This document shows, in pieces, positions 48,031 to 59,445 of a stretch of DNA of 64,000 nucleotides. The DNA comes from Sisyra terminalis. Lineage: Eukaryota; Arthropoda; Insecta; Neuroptera; Sisyridae. A program made the translations under genes and the position numbers. The stretch is taken from assembly GCA_958496175.1 (NCBI GenBank), contig OY292275.1, positions 49,987,701 to 50,051,700 of the forward strand, read 5' to 3'. Each line of letters begins with the position of its first letter. Positions within the stretch are counted from its first letter, which is position 1. The notes beneath the pieces are model-generated. The model was given only the letters and a program-made list of their open reading frames with translations. It ran no database searches and was not told the DNA's origin.

Positions 48031-48600
48031 TTTTTTATAAAAGATAATTTTGCAATCTGTAAAATAAATAAACATAAAATAAGCAAAAGTGATAATTTGT
48101 AATTAAAAATAAGGTGAACTTTACTTCGAAAAGAATTTCAAGTCAAAGCCACAAGGTTTGAGGACTTGATGAGAGGCACCAATCAATATTAAAACTCTTC
48201 ACGAATTATTATTTTTTTTTATTATTATAAAAGATAAATTTGCAATCTGTACAAAATATAAATATATAATAAGCAAAAGTGATAATTGAAAATAAAAATT
48301 AAAGTGAGCTTTAATTCGAAAAGAATTTCAAGTCAAAGCCACCAGGTTTGAGGACTTGATGAGAGGCACCAATCATTATTGAAACTCTCCACGAATTATT
48401 ATTTTTATTATTTTTTGTTATTATAAAAGATTAATTTGCAATCTGTACAATATATAAACATACAATAAGCAAAAGTGATAATTGTAATTAAAAATAAAAG
48501 TGAGCTTTTACTCGAAAAGAATTTCAAGTCAAAGCCACCAGGTTTGAGGACTTGGTGAGAGAGACTAATCATTATTGAAACTCTCTACGAATTAATAAGA
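48031..48600 (-). repeat. three tandem copies of a LINE 3' UTR, period about 190-196 bp
   Basis: AAGAT-x-AATTT-GCAATCTGT begins units at 48041, 48231 and 48427. Each unit also carries GAATTTCAAGTCAAAGCCAC and GGTTTGAGGACTTG. On the minus strand the array directly follows the LINE coding remnant at 48600-49319 and ends in an A-rich tract, so it is the element's 3' UTR in triplicate. Confidence 0.88.
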
Positions 48601-49319
48601 CGATCTCTTGGCCATCGCCTTTTCAATTGACATGGAAGGTTTTTTGAGTGTTCTAATGATGTTAATATTTGCACTTCTGGGTTTGTATGGTAGTGTAATT
48701 TATCATGAAATTTTTAAAATGTATGTGATACAAGATCGGCCACATAGGGAATACTTAGATCTCTATGAATTATTTCATTTTGAACTTAATAGGGAGCGTT
48801 GAAGATTCTTCGGAGACATTTGGATTGAAAGAATTGGATTCGTTGTATATTGGAAGGTTTAGCGGAATCCTACAGTTCTGGTCTGTACATTCAGATAGGT
48901 CGTAATATTGCTTTATATAAAGTCAGTTTATTGTGCATACTAATTGTAGATTTGGGTCCTAGTGGTCCACGTAAAAGTCCGTAACGTCTGTTAAGTTCCT
49001 GTCTTTTTAGTCTGGTGTGTGGATTCCAAGTAAGATGGCTATCCAAGTAGAACCCTAGATAGCGAATTTCTGATGATTTTTTTAAGATTTTGTTTTCGAG
49101 GTTTAATGCTGGGCAAATTTTTTTATTGAGGATATATGTGACATTTACACATTTTTTTTTGTTTATTTTTATTTTCTATTTTTGGCTCCATACTGTCAGA
49201 AGGTCAAGGTGCTATTGCAAATTTTTTGTTGCTTGAAGGGGGTTGGGATCCAAAGAAAGGATTGCTGTATCATCAGCACAACCCATTTTCAAAGCTAAAA
49301 ATTCTATATAAACACTGGA
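48600..49319 (-). pseudogene. jockey-like LINE, 5'-truncated, with YADD-like region
   Basis: The minus strand reads GCADDTAILSLDPNPLQATK (the YADD box with Y replaced by C), then SSEIRYLGFYLDSHLTWNPH, RLKRQELNRRYGLLRGPLG, NIQRIQFFQSKCLRRIFNAP, IIHRDLSIPYVADLV, and finally LPCQLKRRWPRDRL. This is the palm end and thumb-side C-terminus of a jockey-like reverse transcriptase. Stops (for example after ATKNLQ) and shifts disable it. The 5' boundary is near 49319, and its 3' UTR array lies at 48031-48600. Confidence 0.88.
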
Positions 49320-49625
49320 ATGCAAGTTTGGAATGCTGTTAAGTTTAATTCTTTGTCTTTTGAAGGTTTTCAATTTACAAGTCAAACGGAGAATAATGGA
49401 ATATGTTTATTTGTTAAAGATGATATGTTAAAGCTTCACTTAACTCCGGCATCACAATTGTTGGAATGCATTTGTGATCAAAATACTATTGATGAAATAC
49501 AATTACATTTATGCGAAAAAATTATTCTTAATTTCCACAATAGAATAACCCTGAGCCAGAGGGTAATAGTCACTTGTCTGATGTTATATTTTACGTTTAA
49601 TCGGAACTATTTTTCTTTACATTGA
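49320..49625 (+). CDS. unidentified 101-codon open frame
   Basis: This frame starts at the 5' edge of the LINE fragment. Its first 75 residues are balanced rather than low-complexity, with the block NNGICLFVKDDMLKLHLTP and then LLECICDQNTIDEIQLHL, alternating hydrophobic and acidic residues as in a folded domain. The C-terminal 25 residues look less protein-like. AATAAA-type signals follow (49626-49660). No splice acceptor is convincing upstream, so it may be the tail of a gene or retrocopy cut by the LINE insertion. I do not recognise the family. Confidence 0.3.
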   Translation: MQVWNAVKFNSLSFEGFQFTSQTENNGICLFVKDDMLKLHLTPASQLLECICDQNTIDEIQLHLCEKIILNFHNRITLSQRVIVTCLMLYFTFNRNYFSLH

Positions 49626-51849
49626 AATAAAAATATTTGCTTAGTTCAAAAAATAAATGTTTTATACTTCAAAATTAAATTCGGAGTTCATGTTGGGATA
49701 CCTTTAGTAAATAAGACTAAAATCGTTTGAAAAAGTTATCAATTGATTTTGGATACCTAACGTTAGTCAAAAGGTCAGATTTCTCAATTAATAGTTTCAA
49801 TAGTTTGCTCAGTTAATGAAAGGTAATTTAGGTAATTGAGGATATTAAAGTCAGAAAGTGTTAATCTCACTTCCAATAGTTCTGACTTAAGTCTGAAAGT
49901 GTAATTTGGAAGAACTAAACTATTACAAGAAAAGGGAAACTAAGGTACAGGCTTAATATTTCAACAAGTTTCAAGTTCAACTGTTCCTGGTGTAGGATCA
50001 CTCCTTACTAAGGGAACAGATTTATTTTATTTTATTTTGTGCGCATATTGCATATTATACTAGAATTTTGTATAGAAGGCAATAATATTTCAATAAAAAA
50101 AAATATTCAGTTGGTCTTCTACAAAAAATTGAGATATAGGAATATAGCACAATAATACTAGAAAAATGTTTTTGAGAAAATGAATATTATTTGATTTACA
50201 TCACTTCTGTTTTAAGTTCCTCAATTATTGCTCGCCCCATCTATTAAGTTTATAAATCATATATAATTTAAATTTACTACGTTGATAAACTAAAAGAAAT
50301 TTAAAAAACTGTTATTTTTTATTTCTAGTTGAAAAAATTGTCACAAAGAATTTTATTTATATTTTTTTTACCGATTATTATTCAAGAGGTTTAAGAGACT
50401 TAATTTCGACTATTGTTTTTCCCAACAACCGTTTCATCGTAACAATAATATTTTTAAAACGTTGAGCGTGAAAAACGTCTGTACAAACATTTTATCGTGA
50501 AAATTATTCGTTTGAAAATCAAATTTACTCTGTGAAAACTCATAAAGAGAGAAGTGCTTCTCTCATAATTCATTTATATCCGTCAAGAAAAAAACAGAAA
50601 AATTGATTTACAACCGAAATTGGTATATGCAATTTGTACATTTATAATATAAACGAAAAGACTCTTCCACTCAATCGTTCATTATTTTTCCCGATGCAAA
50701 CATTTCCTAATTATTATTTCAGAAGCATACCTAAAGGATATTACGACTCTTATCTCCCAACTCTTAAAGATTTGATTTCCTCTCTTTACAAGACGAAGCA
50801 TTCGCAGTTCATAACATTACGTAAGACACTTTTTTTCCTTTTAAGCTTTTTGCGTGTAATTTATACGTTTTTAAACTTTGATTAAATTTCAGACATTTTT
50901 TCTTTATCAACGAGGCAAGCGGCTATTAAATCTAGACAGTATTCTTAGAAAATTTTGATGGCTTTTCTTGGAAGCTTGAAATTAAATTATGTTTTTTTTT
51001 TCTGGTGGAAATGTGGCAGAATAGAAAGATGAAATTTTATATTTATTGTGTCGAGCAAACACATTGTTTTTCGGTTCATCTATGTTTATCGAAAATGACA
51101 ATATATGTTTATTGTAAAAGGGAAAATCGACTTATCTTGGAACGCGAAGGTATGCAAAATTGTCTCTACAACAGCAGATATCAGATCACCCAAGGGAAAT
51201 TAATAGCGTTGTTTAAAAAATGAAATAGCGACAACATAACTTTCATACAATGTTAGCTGATTAATATCGAATTGATAGAAATTCAGTTTAATTTCGCTAA
51301 TGGAAATACGATGTTATATTACTGCGCTTCCACTGTTTTTTTTTCTTGTTTAAACTCTGTTTTATGTCTTTCGATAGCGTGAAATTAATATTTCAAAATT
51401 AGGTGCACCTTATTAATATTTATATTTGGAAAAAAAATACTACTGAAAGGTTTTTAATTAAATAAAAGTTAGCACAACATTGGAGCATATTTTAATACTT
51501 TTTCACATTCAATAAACATTGTAAACAGAAATTATTCAAATATTATTATTAAATGATTTATCCATAATAAAACAAAAAAATAATAAAACAAATGTACTTG
51601 TTCGGTACTCCACCATGGCAAATTTACTAACATTTTTATAGAGCTCAAAATTAAAATTATTTAAACCTTAATCAAAAATTTGAGGCACTTAAACTGAACT
51701 ATTATTTGGCTACTTGCAAAATAACTGTAATAAAAATTTTTTTTTTTTTCTAAGGCCGGGTGCCATTGTAGCGAATATTCAACCACGAAAGAAAAATTCC
51801 TTTGAAACTAGCAGATAAGCCTGATAATGCATTGAAATAGTGAAGGGGG
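49626..51849. other. A+T-rich nongenic DNA
   Basis: Frames at 50634-50885 and 51005-51223 (plus) lack any recognisable motif. No repeat termini were resolved. Confidence 0.45.
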
Positions 51850-51935
51850 TCGAATGATTGAGTTCAAATTTGAGACAATGATTGTATTTTACTCATACAT
51901 ATGTGTTTACTATATTTGTTCTCAGTCTTTGCCGA
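51850..51935 (+). repeat. dispersed repeat B, partial copy
   Basis: AGTTCAAATTTGAGACAAT followed by ATGTGTTTAC and GTCTTTGCC matches in order the minus strand of about 25567-25640. The first block also matches 52503-52525. Confidence 0.55.
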
Positions 51936-52257
51936 CATATATGCATACGTATTGCATACGTGCGTCTATTATTAATATGAGAATTTAAATTCATTTTAAA
52001 GAAAGATATTTTTCTGAAACGATTTAATGCAATATTTAAAATAACTAAAGAAAATCGATCGATACTTTATATTACTTTATATTTTTCTATATTTGAATTA
52101 AAAAACAGTTTCAATACATACATATAAATGGGTAACAAAAAATATACAGTTACTATTGTATTAATAATATTTTTAGAGCGTTGCTATTTAAGGATTGCGT
52201 TCATATCTATACATTCAAATTTTTTGGATTTTGTGACTCATTCTGTATAGATAAAAC

Positions 52258-52350
52258 GGTTTATTCATATAATATGTAATATATCTTGTAGGTATAAGTA
52301 ACCAAATGTTTATAGTTTATACATATTATATAGAATAAACAATAAACTGT
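52258..52350. repeat. short inverted repeat
   Basis: GTTTATTCATATAATATGTA near 52259 is nearly complementary to the TACATATTATATAGAATAAAC segment near 52321. A+T-rich palindromes like this arise easily, so weight is low. Confidence 0.4.
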
Positions 52351-52437
52351 ATATACATCCAGAATCTATGTATAAATAGCCTATTATTTGATAACCAGTA
52401 CTTTTCCGTGAAATATTCACATCCTAACAGTGTCACA

Positions 52438-52547
52438 ACTGACAAATGGCTAAAAGTTGCAATTGAATGAAATCGAAATGACAGTTGAAACTAGTGACAT
52501 GATAGTTCAAATTTGAGACAATAATTATTATATTTGTATTCCACGGT
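52438..52547 (+). repeat. dispersed repeat B, copy 2
   Basis: Direct match to the minus strand of 25608-25719, from ACTGACAAATGGC to ATTATTATATTTGTATT, at roughly 80% by eye with small indels. The family is unidentified. Confidence 0.72.
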
Positions 52548-55500
52548 AAGTACGGCAGCAACGACAGTATTTTGATAATGAAGACAAATGGTATTTATTA
52601 TTGTATCATATTTTAGTTATCACAAACCACTTATAATTGGTGGACCAGTTCAGGCACTACCGGAAGAAGCAACGGGAGTGGATTAAAAACATCTTTTTAA
52701 TTTTACCAAAGAAGTATCACTTCTCACGCACGTGTAGAACTACACATACTGTTTTTTTTGTTCCATTAGAAAAGGAATACAAAACTCTAACGAGTGAGAA
52801 ATTGATAAATCATTTTAAATATAGAAATTTCAAAATATAACAGGAAACGGAAATCTGTTTTATGTTCTTACTTATGTAGCTTATATTAAATTTTTTCCTT
52901 CCTCGGTTAAAACTATCAAAATGAACTTATTAGGTTATCACTTTAAGCTGACGATATATTTAGATATATTTAAAAGCTACTAAAATCATTATGTATTTGA
53001 TAAGATTTTTAGAAGCTGTAGTGTAAATAACCTTTAAGTAAGAATTCCTTGTATCAAGTGTAAATAAACTGAATTAATAAAAGTTCCTTTGATTATATTT
53101 AAAAACTATCATCAAGGTTATAATATAATGTTTTTTTTTTTTTTGAAAAGAAAGTTTATTTAGATATTTTTTAATATTAAAGAATGAAATAATCTAAATG
53201 TAGAGTAAAGATAAAATTGTAAGGGTTGCAAAATCTGAGAAGTTTTCAATGCCTTGAAAATCACCAAAGTTTAAACTTAAAACCTTTTCTTCCCCCAAAA
53301 ATGAAAACTTGAATAATATTTCGTTTTAATGGTAGTTATATTGTCTGTAAAAAGTATGAATTATCAAGAAATTTTAAAAGAAAAAAAACAATAAAAACTT
53401 TAATATAATCATTTCTCGAACTGGAAAGTTTTAAAGTAAATATATATTTTTTTATTTTACGATTTGTTTGCAATAACTTTCCATGGCGTTGTCAAAATAA
53501 GCTTCATTTGCACCACGTTTGGCTCACCCCAGTGATAAACCTTTCAGAAACTTTCCTATTGTATATTTAGTGAGGCATATTGCGCCCTTAAAGTTTTATT
53601 TAATTATTAAAGAATAATTAATGAAGTTAATTATAAATCGAAAAGTTTTTTCCAAGACTGGCCGCGCAAGATTGGAGGTACAGAAGGGAGTTGTGATATA
53701 TTGAAGAATGAAATTGTTTTGGAAAATAGAAAAATGGGACAACAAACATAGGAAAAAGCTCAAGCTCGGGTAGTTGCTCGTTTTCCCGATGATATTTAAC
53801 AGGGAGTAAAGTAGACATCCGAACAAGCGGACGTTGGTCGGTCTGTGTGTCGGTCGGTTGGGTGTAGGGTGGCTCCCTCCCCTGTCGAGCCCGGATGCTG
53901 CTGGTTATGATAAATGGAAACCATCGCCATAACTCAGAGCTCGGCTCCGGATTTCTAAAAACTTACATATAACGACAATCAAAAAAACTTTGTTTCGTAT
54001 ATCTTTCCCGGACAAGGGTAATTTTTCATTCAGACACCCCGCGCCGGAGTGTCAGAGCTCGAGGATCTGCGCTCATTGCACAAATTGTATTTATTGTGAT
54101 ATTTCATTTTATTTTATTGATAAACCATACCATTCTTTTGTGTACTAGATAGATACAGTTCTTTGATCTATCGCAATGATTTATGACGACTCGAAAATAT
54201 TATCACTTCAAAAAGAAATAGACAGCCATAATTTCCCTTCCGTGCTTCGAGAAACGAGATTCGGTCCCCCACATTTTATTACTCCTTCGCATTTTTTTTA
54301 TAATTTTCAACGTCATTTTTATGCTTTTCTATATTTATTTATGGTACGTTTTATAAACTTGTTTCTAACATGTATTTGTGTGCCCCGTTTTCATTCGACT
54401 TTATGAATTCCTAAGCAAATGCAATTTCGATGAAACTTCCTTGATGCATAAAGAAACATCAAATAGGTATAAATAATTATGAACACAATAACAGTTTGTT
54501 TTATTTACAAACAAATCCAAAAAGAAAATTACTTTTCTGAGAAAAATTCATGCATTCCTTGCAAACAAAATCATCAAATATGAAATTGTTTTCATTTTAA
54601 TCATTCGATATTCTCTCGATATTTTTCTCAATACATATTTCCATTTTTCTTTTATTTTATATCTTATATTAACAGTACGGTTCTTATATTAACTATACGG
54701 TTCCTGAATATAAAAGAAATGTTATTTATTGTTCTTTAGATTTTGATAGGAATGATATTTTATCTTTGACGTTAATCAGTTATTCAATTTAATTTTCAAT
54801 ATTTTAGCATATTTTCAAATAATTACAAGAGATGTTTTTTTTTTCAAAAGAAAATGTTAATGTAAATATTACAAAAAAATTATCAGTTTTATACATAAAA
54901 CGTAACTTCTTTGGAATTTCAAAATTAATAGTTAACAATTTTAGATTTTTATATAAAACAAGGGAATCAAAACCAATATCCTATAAAAAACCGAAAAATC
55001 CCTCCAAAAATTTGTGAAGAATAAAGAACTAAAACCAGTTCCTAATTGGAAAATTTAGAAATTATCACTTCATAAAAAATATTAGTGAATTATAAGCTGC
55101 TTTAAAATATCAAAATCTCATCTAATTGTAAGAAAAATAACTTCATTTATTACAATCAAATCGAAGAAATTAGCTTAGTATAATATTGGGAACATGAATC
55201 CTCAAGAAACCAGAAAAGAAGTGTTTAGAAAGTTTTGGATTGGGATGATGTAGAAAAATAGAAGAAAAATTATGAATTAATTAATAACGTTGAAGTATTA
55301 ATCAAATCTACGATGAAAAACTATAATAATCCTGGAAGAAAAGGATTAAAATTATAATTCTTTTTATTGTACAAGGCAGAATAAATCACTTTAATTTATT
55401 GGATCACACCAGAAATAAAAAACGTAGGAAACTGCTCAACCAGGTTAAAAACTTTTTATTTTTATTTAAAACTTTAGGAACCCAGTAGCTTAAGCTATGT

Positions 55501-56180
55501 GGTTACAGTAGTTTCACAAGAAAGTGTTATATATACGTGAAATATAAATAGTACAAGATTATGTTACTCAGTTAAAAATTAAATTGTAGGTAACAATACT
55601 AAAAGAGGAGTTAAATTATCACTGTTTTAATTAAATTTTCCTATATTAATAAAAATTTATTACCAAGATTTTTGTTCATCATATACCTAATCTCTTGCAT
55701 CAGGTATAAAAAAAGTAAAATCAATATTTAAAAATAATACTTTTGGCCCAAGCCATTTTATTGGCTCCCCAATAAACAGGAAAAAATATTTTTCTGAAAC
55801 CGTGTTAAAAAAAACGTGTTGTACAAAAAATATGCTACAATTTAAGCATTCGTGTTAAATAAAATAGTGTTACATAAATTCGTGTTATACGAGGCCCAAG
55901 TGTATATAAAAAGATTAAGATCAAAATTTAATTGATGGCTTAAAAATGGACCACCCATGTTAGTAGTATGAACTAGACCTGAGATTGAGAGACTATGTTG
56001 AGGTTGTGTTTGAATTTTTATGTAAAATATTTATTATGTAAATTATTTGTTATAATGTTACTTATTTTAAATTTTATTGAATATGATTGGTAAGAGAGGA
56101 TACTGAGAATTATGAGAAGGGCAGTCGTATAAATGCCGAGATTATTGTACATGGATTTAACAATTGATATTTGTAATTGA
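52548..56180. other. nongenic DNA with a CpG-rich island
   Basis: A+T-rich apart from 53810-54080. Frames at 52637-52840, 53596-53826, 54176-54406 and 54832-55017 carry no motif. No transposon protein was found. Confidence 0.45.
53810..54080. promoter_or_regulatory. CpG-rich noncoding island
   Basis: One of the strongest composition changes in the window: repeated GGTCGGT steps near 53833-53862, CTGTCGAGCCCGGATGCTG near 53882, and GACACCCCGCGCCGGAGTGT near 54033 with a small inverted GACAC/GTGTC pair. No frame is coding across it. Promoter or enhancer function is a guess from composition. Confidence 0.3.
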
Positions 56181-56218
56181 GTACCTGAGGAAGCTGCAAA
56201 AGTGGCGAAATGTTGTAT
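56181..56218 (+). ncRNA. hammerhead-ribozyme-like motif, copy 2
   Basis: GTAC (56181-56184, stem I); CTGAGGA (56185-56191, CUGANGA core); one extra A; GCTGC, loop AAAA, GTGGC (stem II with two G-U pairs); GAAATGTT (56207-56214); GTAT (56215-56218), pairing with GTAC. The order and spacing match 16987-17029 but the stems differ in sequence while keeping pairing. Downstream, ACCATGGATAAGAATACC (56283) parallels ACCATGGATGAGAGCACCC (17098) at nearly the same distance, so both belong to one repeat family. Confidence 0.45.
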
Positions 56219-56300
56219 GAAAAATTTAATAAAAACATCGAATATTAAGTATCCAGAAAATGAGAATCATTAATGTATAATAACCATGGATAAGAATACC

Positions 56301-57934
56301 AGCAATGTTAAAGTATGAACTAGTTTGCTGGTACACAAATTAAAAAACGACCCATTGGTATTAAAATAAGAGGAAATGTTTTCATTGTTAATTTATAAAA
56401 AAAAATGTAGGAAAAATAGTTTATTTTTGAAAATTGAGTATAGTTTAAGTTAGTTTCATTCCATTTCCAAACCATTTACTTTGTGTAATAGTTCCCAAAA
56501 TGACAATTCAACTTCAGTCAATTATTCAATCCTGTTTTAATCAGTATTATTTCTTTTTAAAGTTTAAACTTTACAGCTCGTTCACCAACTTAAATAGCCT
56601 TTTAATTTTTTACTCAAACAATAAGACATTTAATACAGTGAATTATCTCTAACTTAATCATATACAATGGCAAAAAAGAAGTTTCATGGTCTGAATAAGA
56701 CCTTAATGCTTCGAGGGAAGTTCAAGAAATTAAAATGATATTTACAAAAAAAAAAAAATATTAAATATATTTAGATAACTGTGAATGAAAACCCGTTTAA
56801 TTTTCTTGACATGAAACGGTGAATTCGAATTGCAATTGGGTGGAAATTCAATGAGAAAATCAAGAAAATCAAAATGAATTGAGTGAAAGAAAATGATGTT
56901 ATTGTTGGTGATGGAGGATGGGTTGGAGTGGCTTGGATTGATCCGACGGGTTAACTAGTTCAATAAATGCAGCAAAACGAAATTAGAAATAATTTAATGA
57001 ACGAATGTGGAATACAGAAGTACGTAGATAGATTATTTATTTCATTTACGTTGTACTCAATTTGTGTTTAATTGGAAGTTTTCACGTGTGCGGGATTTAC
57101 GACATGGTCTGTTTTACAACAGTGTTTTAGTAGGGCTGCGTAAAAATTTGAGATTTGAATTGAATGTGTTTCAGTGATTTTGTGGGTTAGCATTAGCACT
57201 GTGTCAAGAACTTGTTTTCCCATTGAATGGTTCGCTGCTTTGCTGCGCTTCTGATGAGTTTTGTATTATGTATAAAATCTACATCAACTTAAAGACACAT
57301 TACACGTTCGCGCTCTGTTTCAAATGGACGTGATTGAAATCGTTTTACGCATCTAGCATACTCTATATTTCCCTCTTGTCTACATTTTTCTTTTTATAAC
57401 GGAACGCTAGCCTTGCTTATTGCATTGTATTGTCGGTGCATTGTTTACAATTTGAATAATTTAATAACTTAATTATTTTTTTCTACAACTGTCATGTGTG
57501 GATGTTCCGTAAAACTGGACAAGCCTTCAAAGTGCAAAACTGGGCTTCGATACTAAAAAAGAAAAAAAACACACTAAAACATGAGGTTGTACAATTTAAA
57601 ACTCCAGTGTTCTACATTTTTTAAATGTTTAACAACGAAAAAGAAAAGTACCACTTTGCGAATCAGACACGACTTTGAATAGATGCCAATTAAATGATCT
57701 TTATTTTTTTTGGACCAGATAAAATACTTTTGAAACTATTCAATAATAATATGGAAATATGGTAGACCCCATCGCTATGGGTCAACAATATACTTTTACA
57801 TGATACGTACATATTTTTTCTCAAAAAAGTTCGTTTTATTTTCAAACTTTGAGAGCTTCGATCTCAAAATCATTAAAAAACTCAAATTTTAAGTACTTAT
57901 AAGTTAACGTGATTAGACTTATTGAACAATCTTA
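56301..57934. other. nongenic DNA
   Basis: A+T-rich, with a mixed-composition patch at 56940-57440 that has no coding frame. Nothing else identified. Confidence 0.4.
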
Positions 57935-57936
57935 TA

Positions 57937-58848
57937 AGGTGTAGTGGCAAGTAATTTCGTTGCTAAACCTATAGCCATTCATTTGCTATTTATCTGCTTA
58001 TAAGAAATTTAACAGCGGTACTAAAAATATTTTAAGATTAGAGTGACTTACTAACTTACAAAAAATTACAACATATTTTTTTATTCGAAATCTATATTGA
58101 ACAGTTAAGATTAAAAACCCGAAAGCATACAAATTCAGTATTGTACGCTCTTCGAAATTCACAGAGTAGGAAGCAAAACTGTTCCTAAAAAAAATTCAAT
58201 GTTTATCTAAGTGCATTAGATGTTAATGAATACAAAATGAGTTTTTTAAGTTCAAATGTGATAATTTTAATTTCTTAAACTAGTACCAACGCAGAATGAC
58301 AAAAAATTTTATCAATAAAAAGTTAAGGAAGAAAATGGTGTCAAATGTAAGCCAGAAAATCGAAGAGCTGTCAAATAACCTTAATCAGTTTTGGTCGATC
58401 AATCAAATACCCAAATGTGCTCAAAAACTGTTAACAGAAAAAACTCTATGCTGCAACATGGTAATACAAGACTCCTCTGCAATGAAAAGCATTGGAAAAA
58501 TCTAATAATAATAAAAATCTAAAAATAAAATAAAGGAAGATGATATTGCCGAACTCACTATAATTGTTGAAAGTTATCCCATCGAATTTCTATTTATTTC
58601 AACCAATACAACATTTACTAAGCAGTAAAAATTGAAAATTAAAATAATGTTTAAAGTGTAAATTTTTGATATTTTCCTTTAAAATCAATTATTTTTTACT
58701 AATATGGCATTAAAAATTTGTACACTAGATGTCAAAACGTTGATATTATTGAGGCTGGTTATATCTTTGATTTTTAAATTTAAAGTTGTAACCTTATTCA
58801 GTGTTTTCATTGTATAGTAAGGAAATTAAATTACTTTCCGGTACACCT
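57937..58848. mobile_element. 912-bp TIR element, possibly mariner-like, nonautonomous
   Basis: The left end AGGTGTAGTGGCAAGTAATT and the right end on the opposite strand AGGTGTACCGGAAAGTAATT are inverted repeats with three differences. TA precedes the left end; TG follows the right, a possible decayed TA. A fragment of the same end occurs at 39681-39765. The only sizeable frame inside (58296-58505, plus, 69 codons) shows no transposase motif. Superfamily assignment is tentative. Confidence 0.65.
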
Positions 58849-59224
58849 TGTAATTAAATTTGACTAACTATTCTACTTTAAGCTTTAATAATACTTAAAT
58901 TTGATTTTGCCAATCACTGATTTATCAAAATCACTAGGGTACTTTTCAAAGTCCTGGAAGACTAAAATTTGGTATATAAGCTGAATTTGCAAGCAACGAC
59001 TTCTAAACCAAAAAGAAATCTGTAACATTTACTTTTCATCCCCCATAAAATGGGATGTTAATCATAAATCCAATACAATAATCACATTTTTTAAACGAAA
59101 CAATCTCGTATTTTCTAAAGACATTACGTTTTTAAAATATCATTCTTTGCCACTAGTGTTCCTTATTCTTATTTTCTTTGTTAATAAAGCAAATATATGA
59201 ATAAATTAAATTCCTAGCGCAAAA

Positions 59225-59445
59225 GTAATGAGAAAATTCAATGAAAACAGAACGATTATTGGTGTAGTGGCACCTAACAAGTTAAATGTTATGACAAAAA
59301 GAAAAATTATCTGGATGGGTCAACTTTTAAAAGGAAAATGATTCATATTTAATATACTAATAAGGAAAAATAGAAAGCACCAAGAAAAAGAGATAAAATG
59401 GATTGAAGTTCTGGTTGTATTAAAAATAGAAATTTCCCTTTTTAA
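59225..59445 (+). pseudogene. RTE-type LINE fossil, C-terminal piece
   Basis: The plus strand reads NENRTIIGVV, then VMTKRKIIWMGQLLKGK, a stop, then FIFNIL, and after a shift RKHQEKEIKWIEVL. It corresponds to the C-terminal KKRKLxYLGHVMRG, EGKIEGKR and WL blocks of insect RTE-type endonuclease/reverse transcriptases. The key glycine-rich pieces are degraded. The domains upstream are absent. Confidence 0.72.

Noticed and set aside
48608..48802. 64-codon plus-strand frame
   Set aside because: It is antisense to the C-terminal part of the jockey-like LINE.
53225..53260. another MITE beginning AAGGGTTGCAAAA
   Set aside because: Similar to the 46163 left end, but no inverted partner or octamer duplication was found.
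58296..58505. 69-codon frame as a mariner transposase
   Set aside because: No catalytic DD(E/D) motif or HDNA-type block can be seen; lysine- and asparagine-rich.
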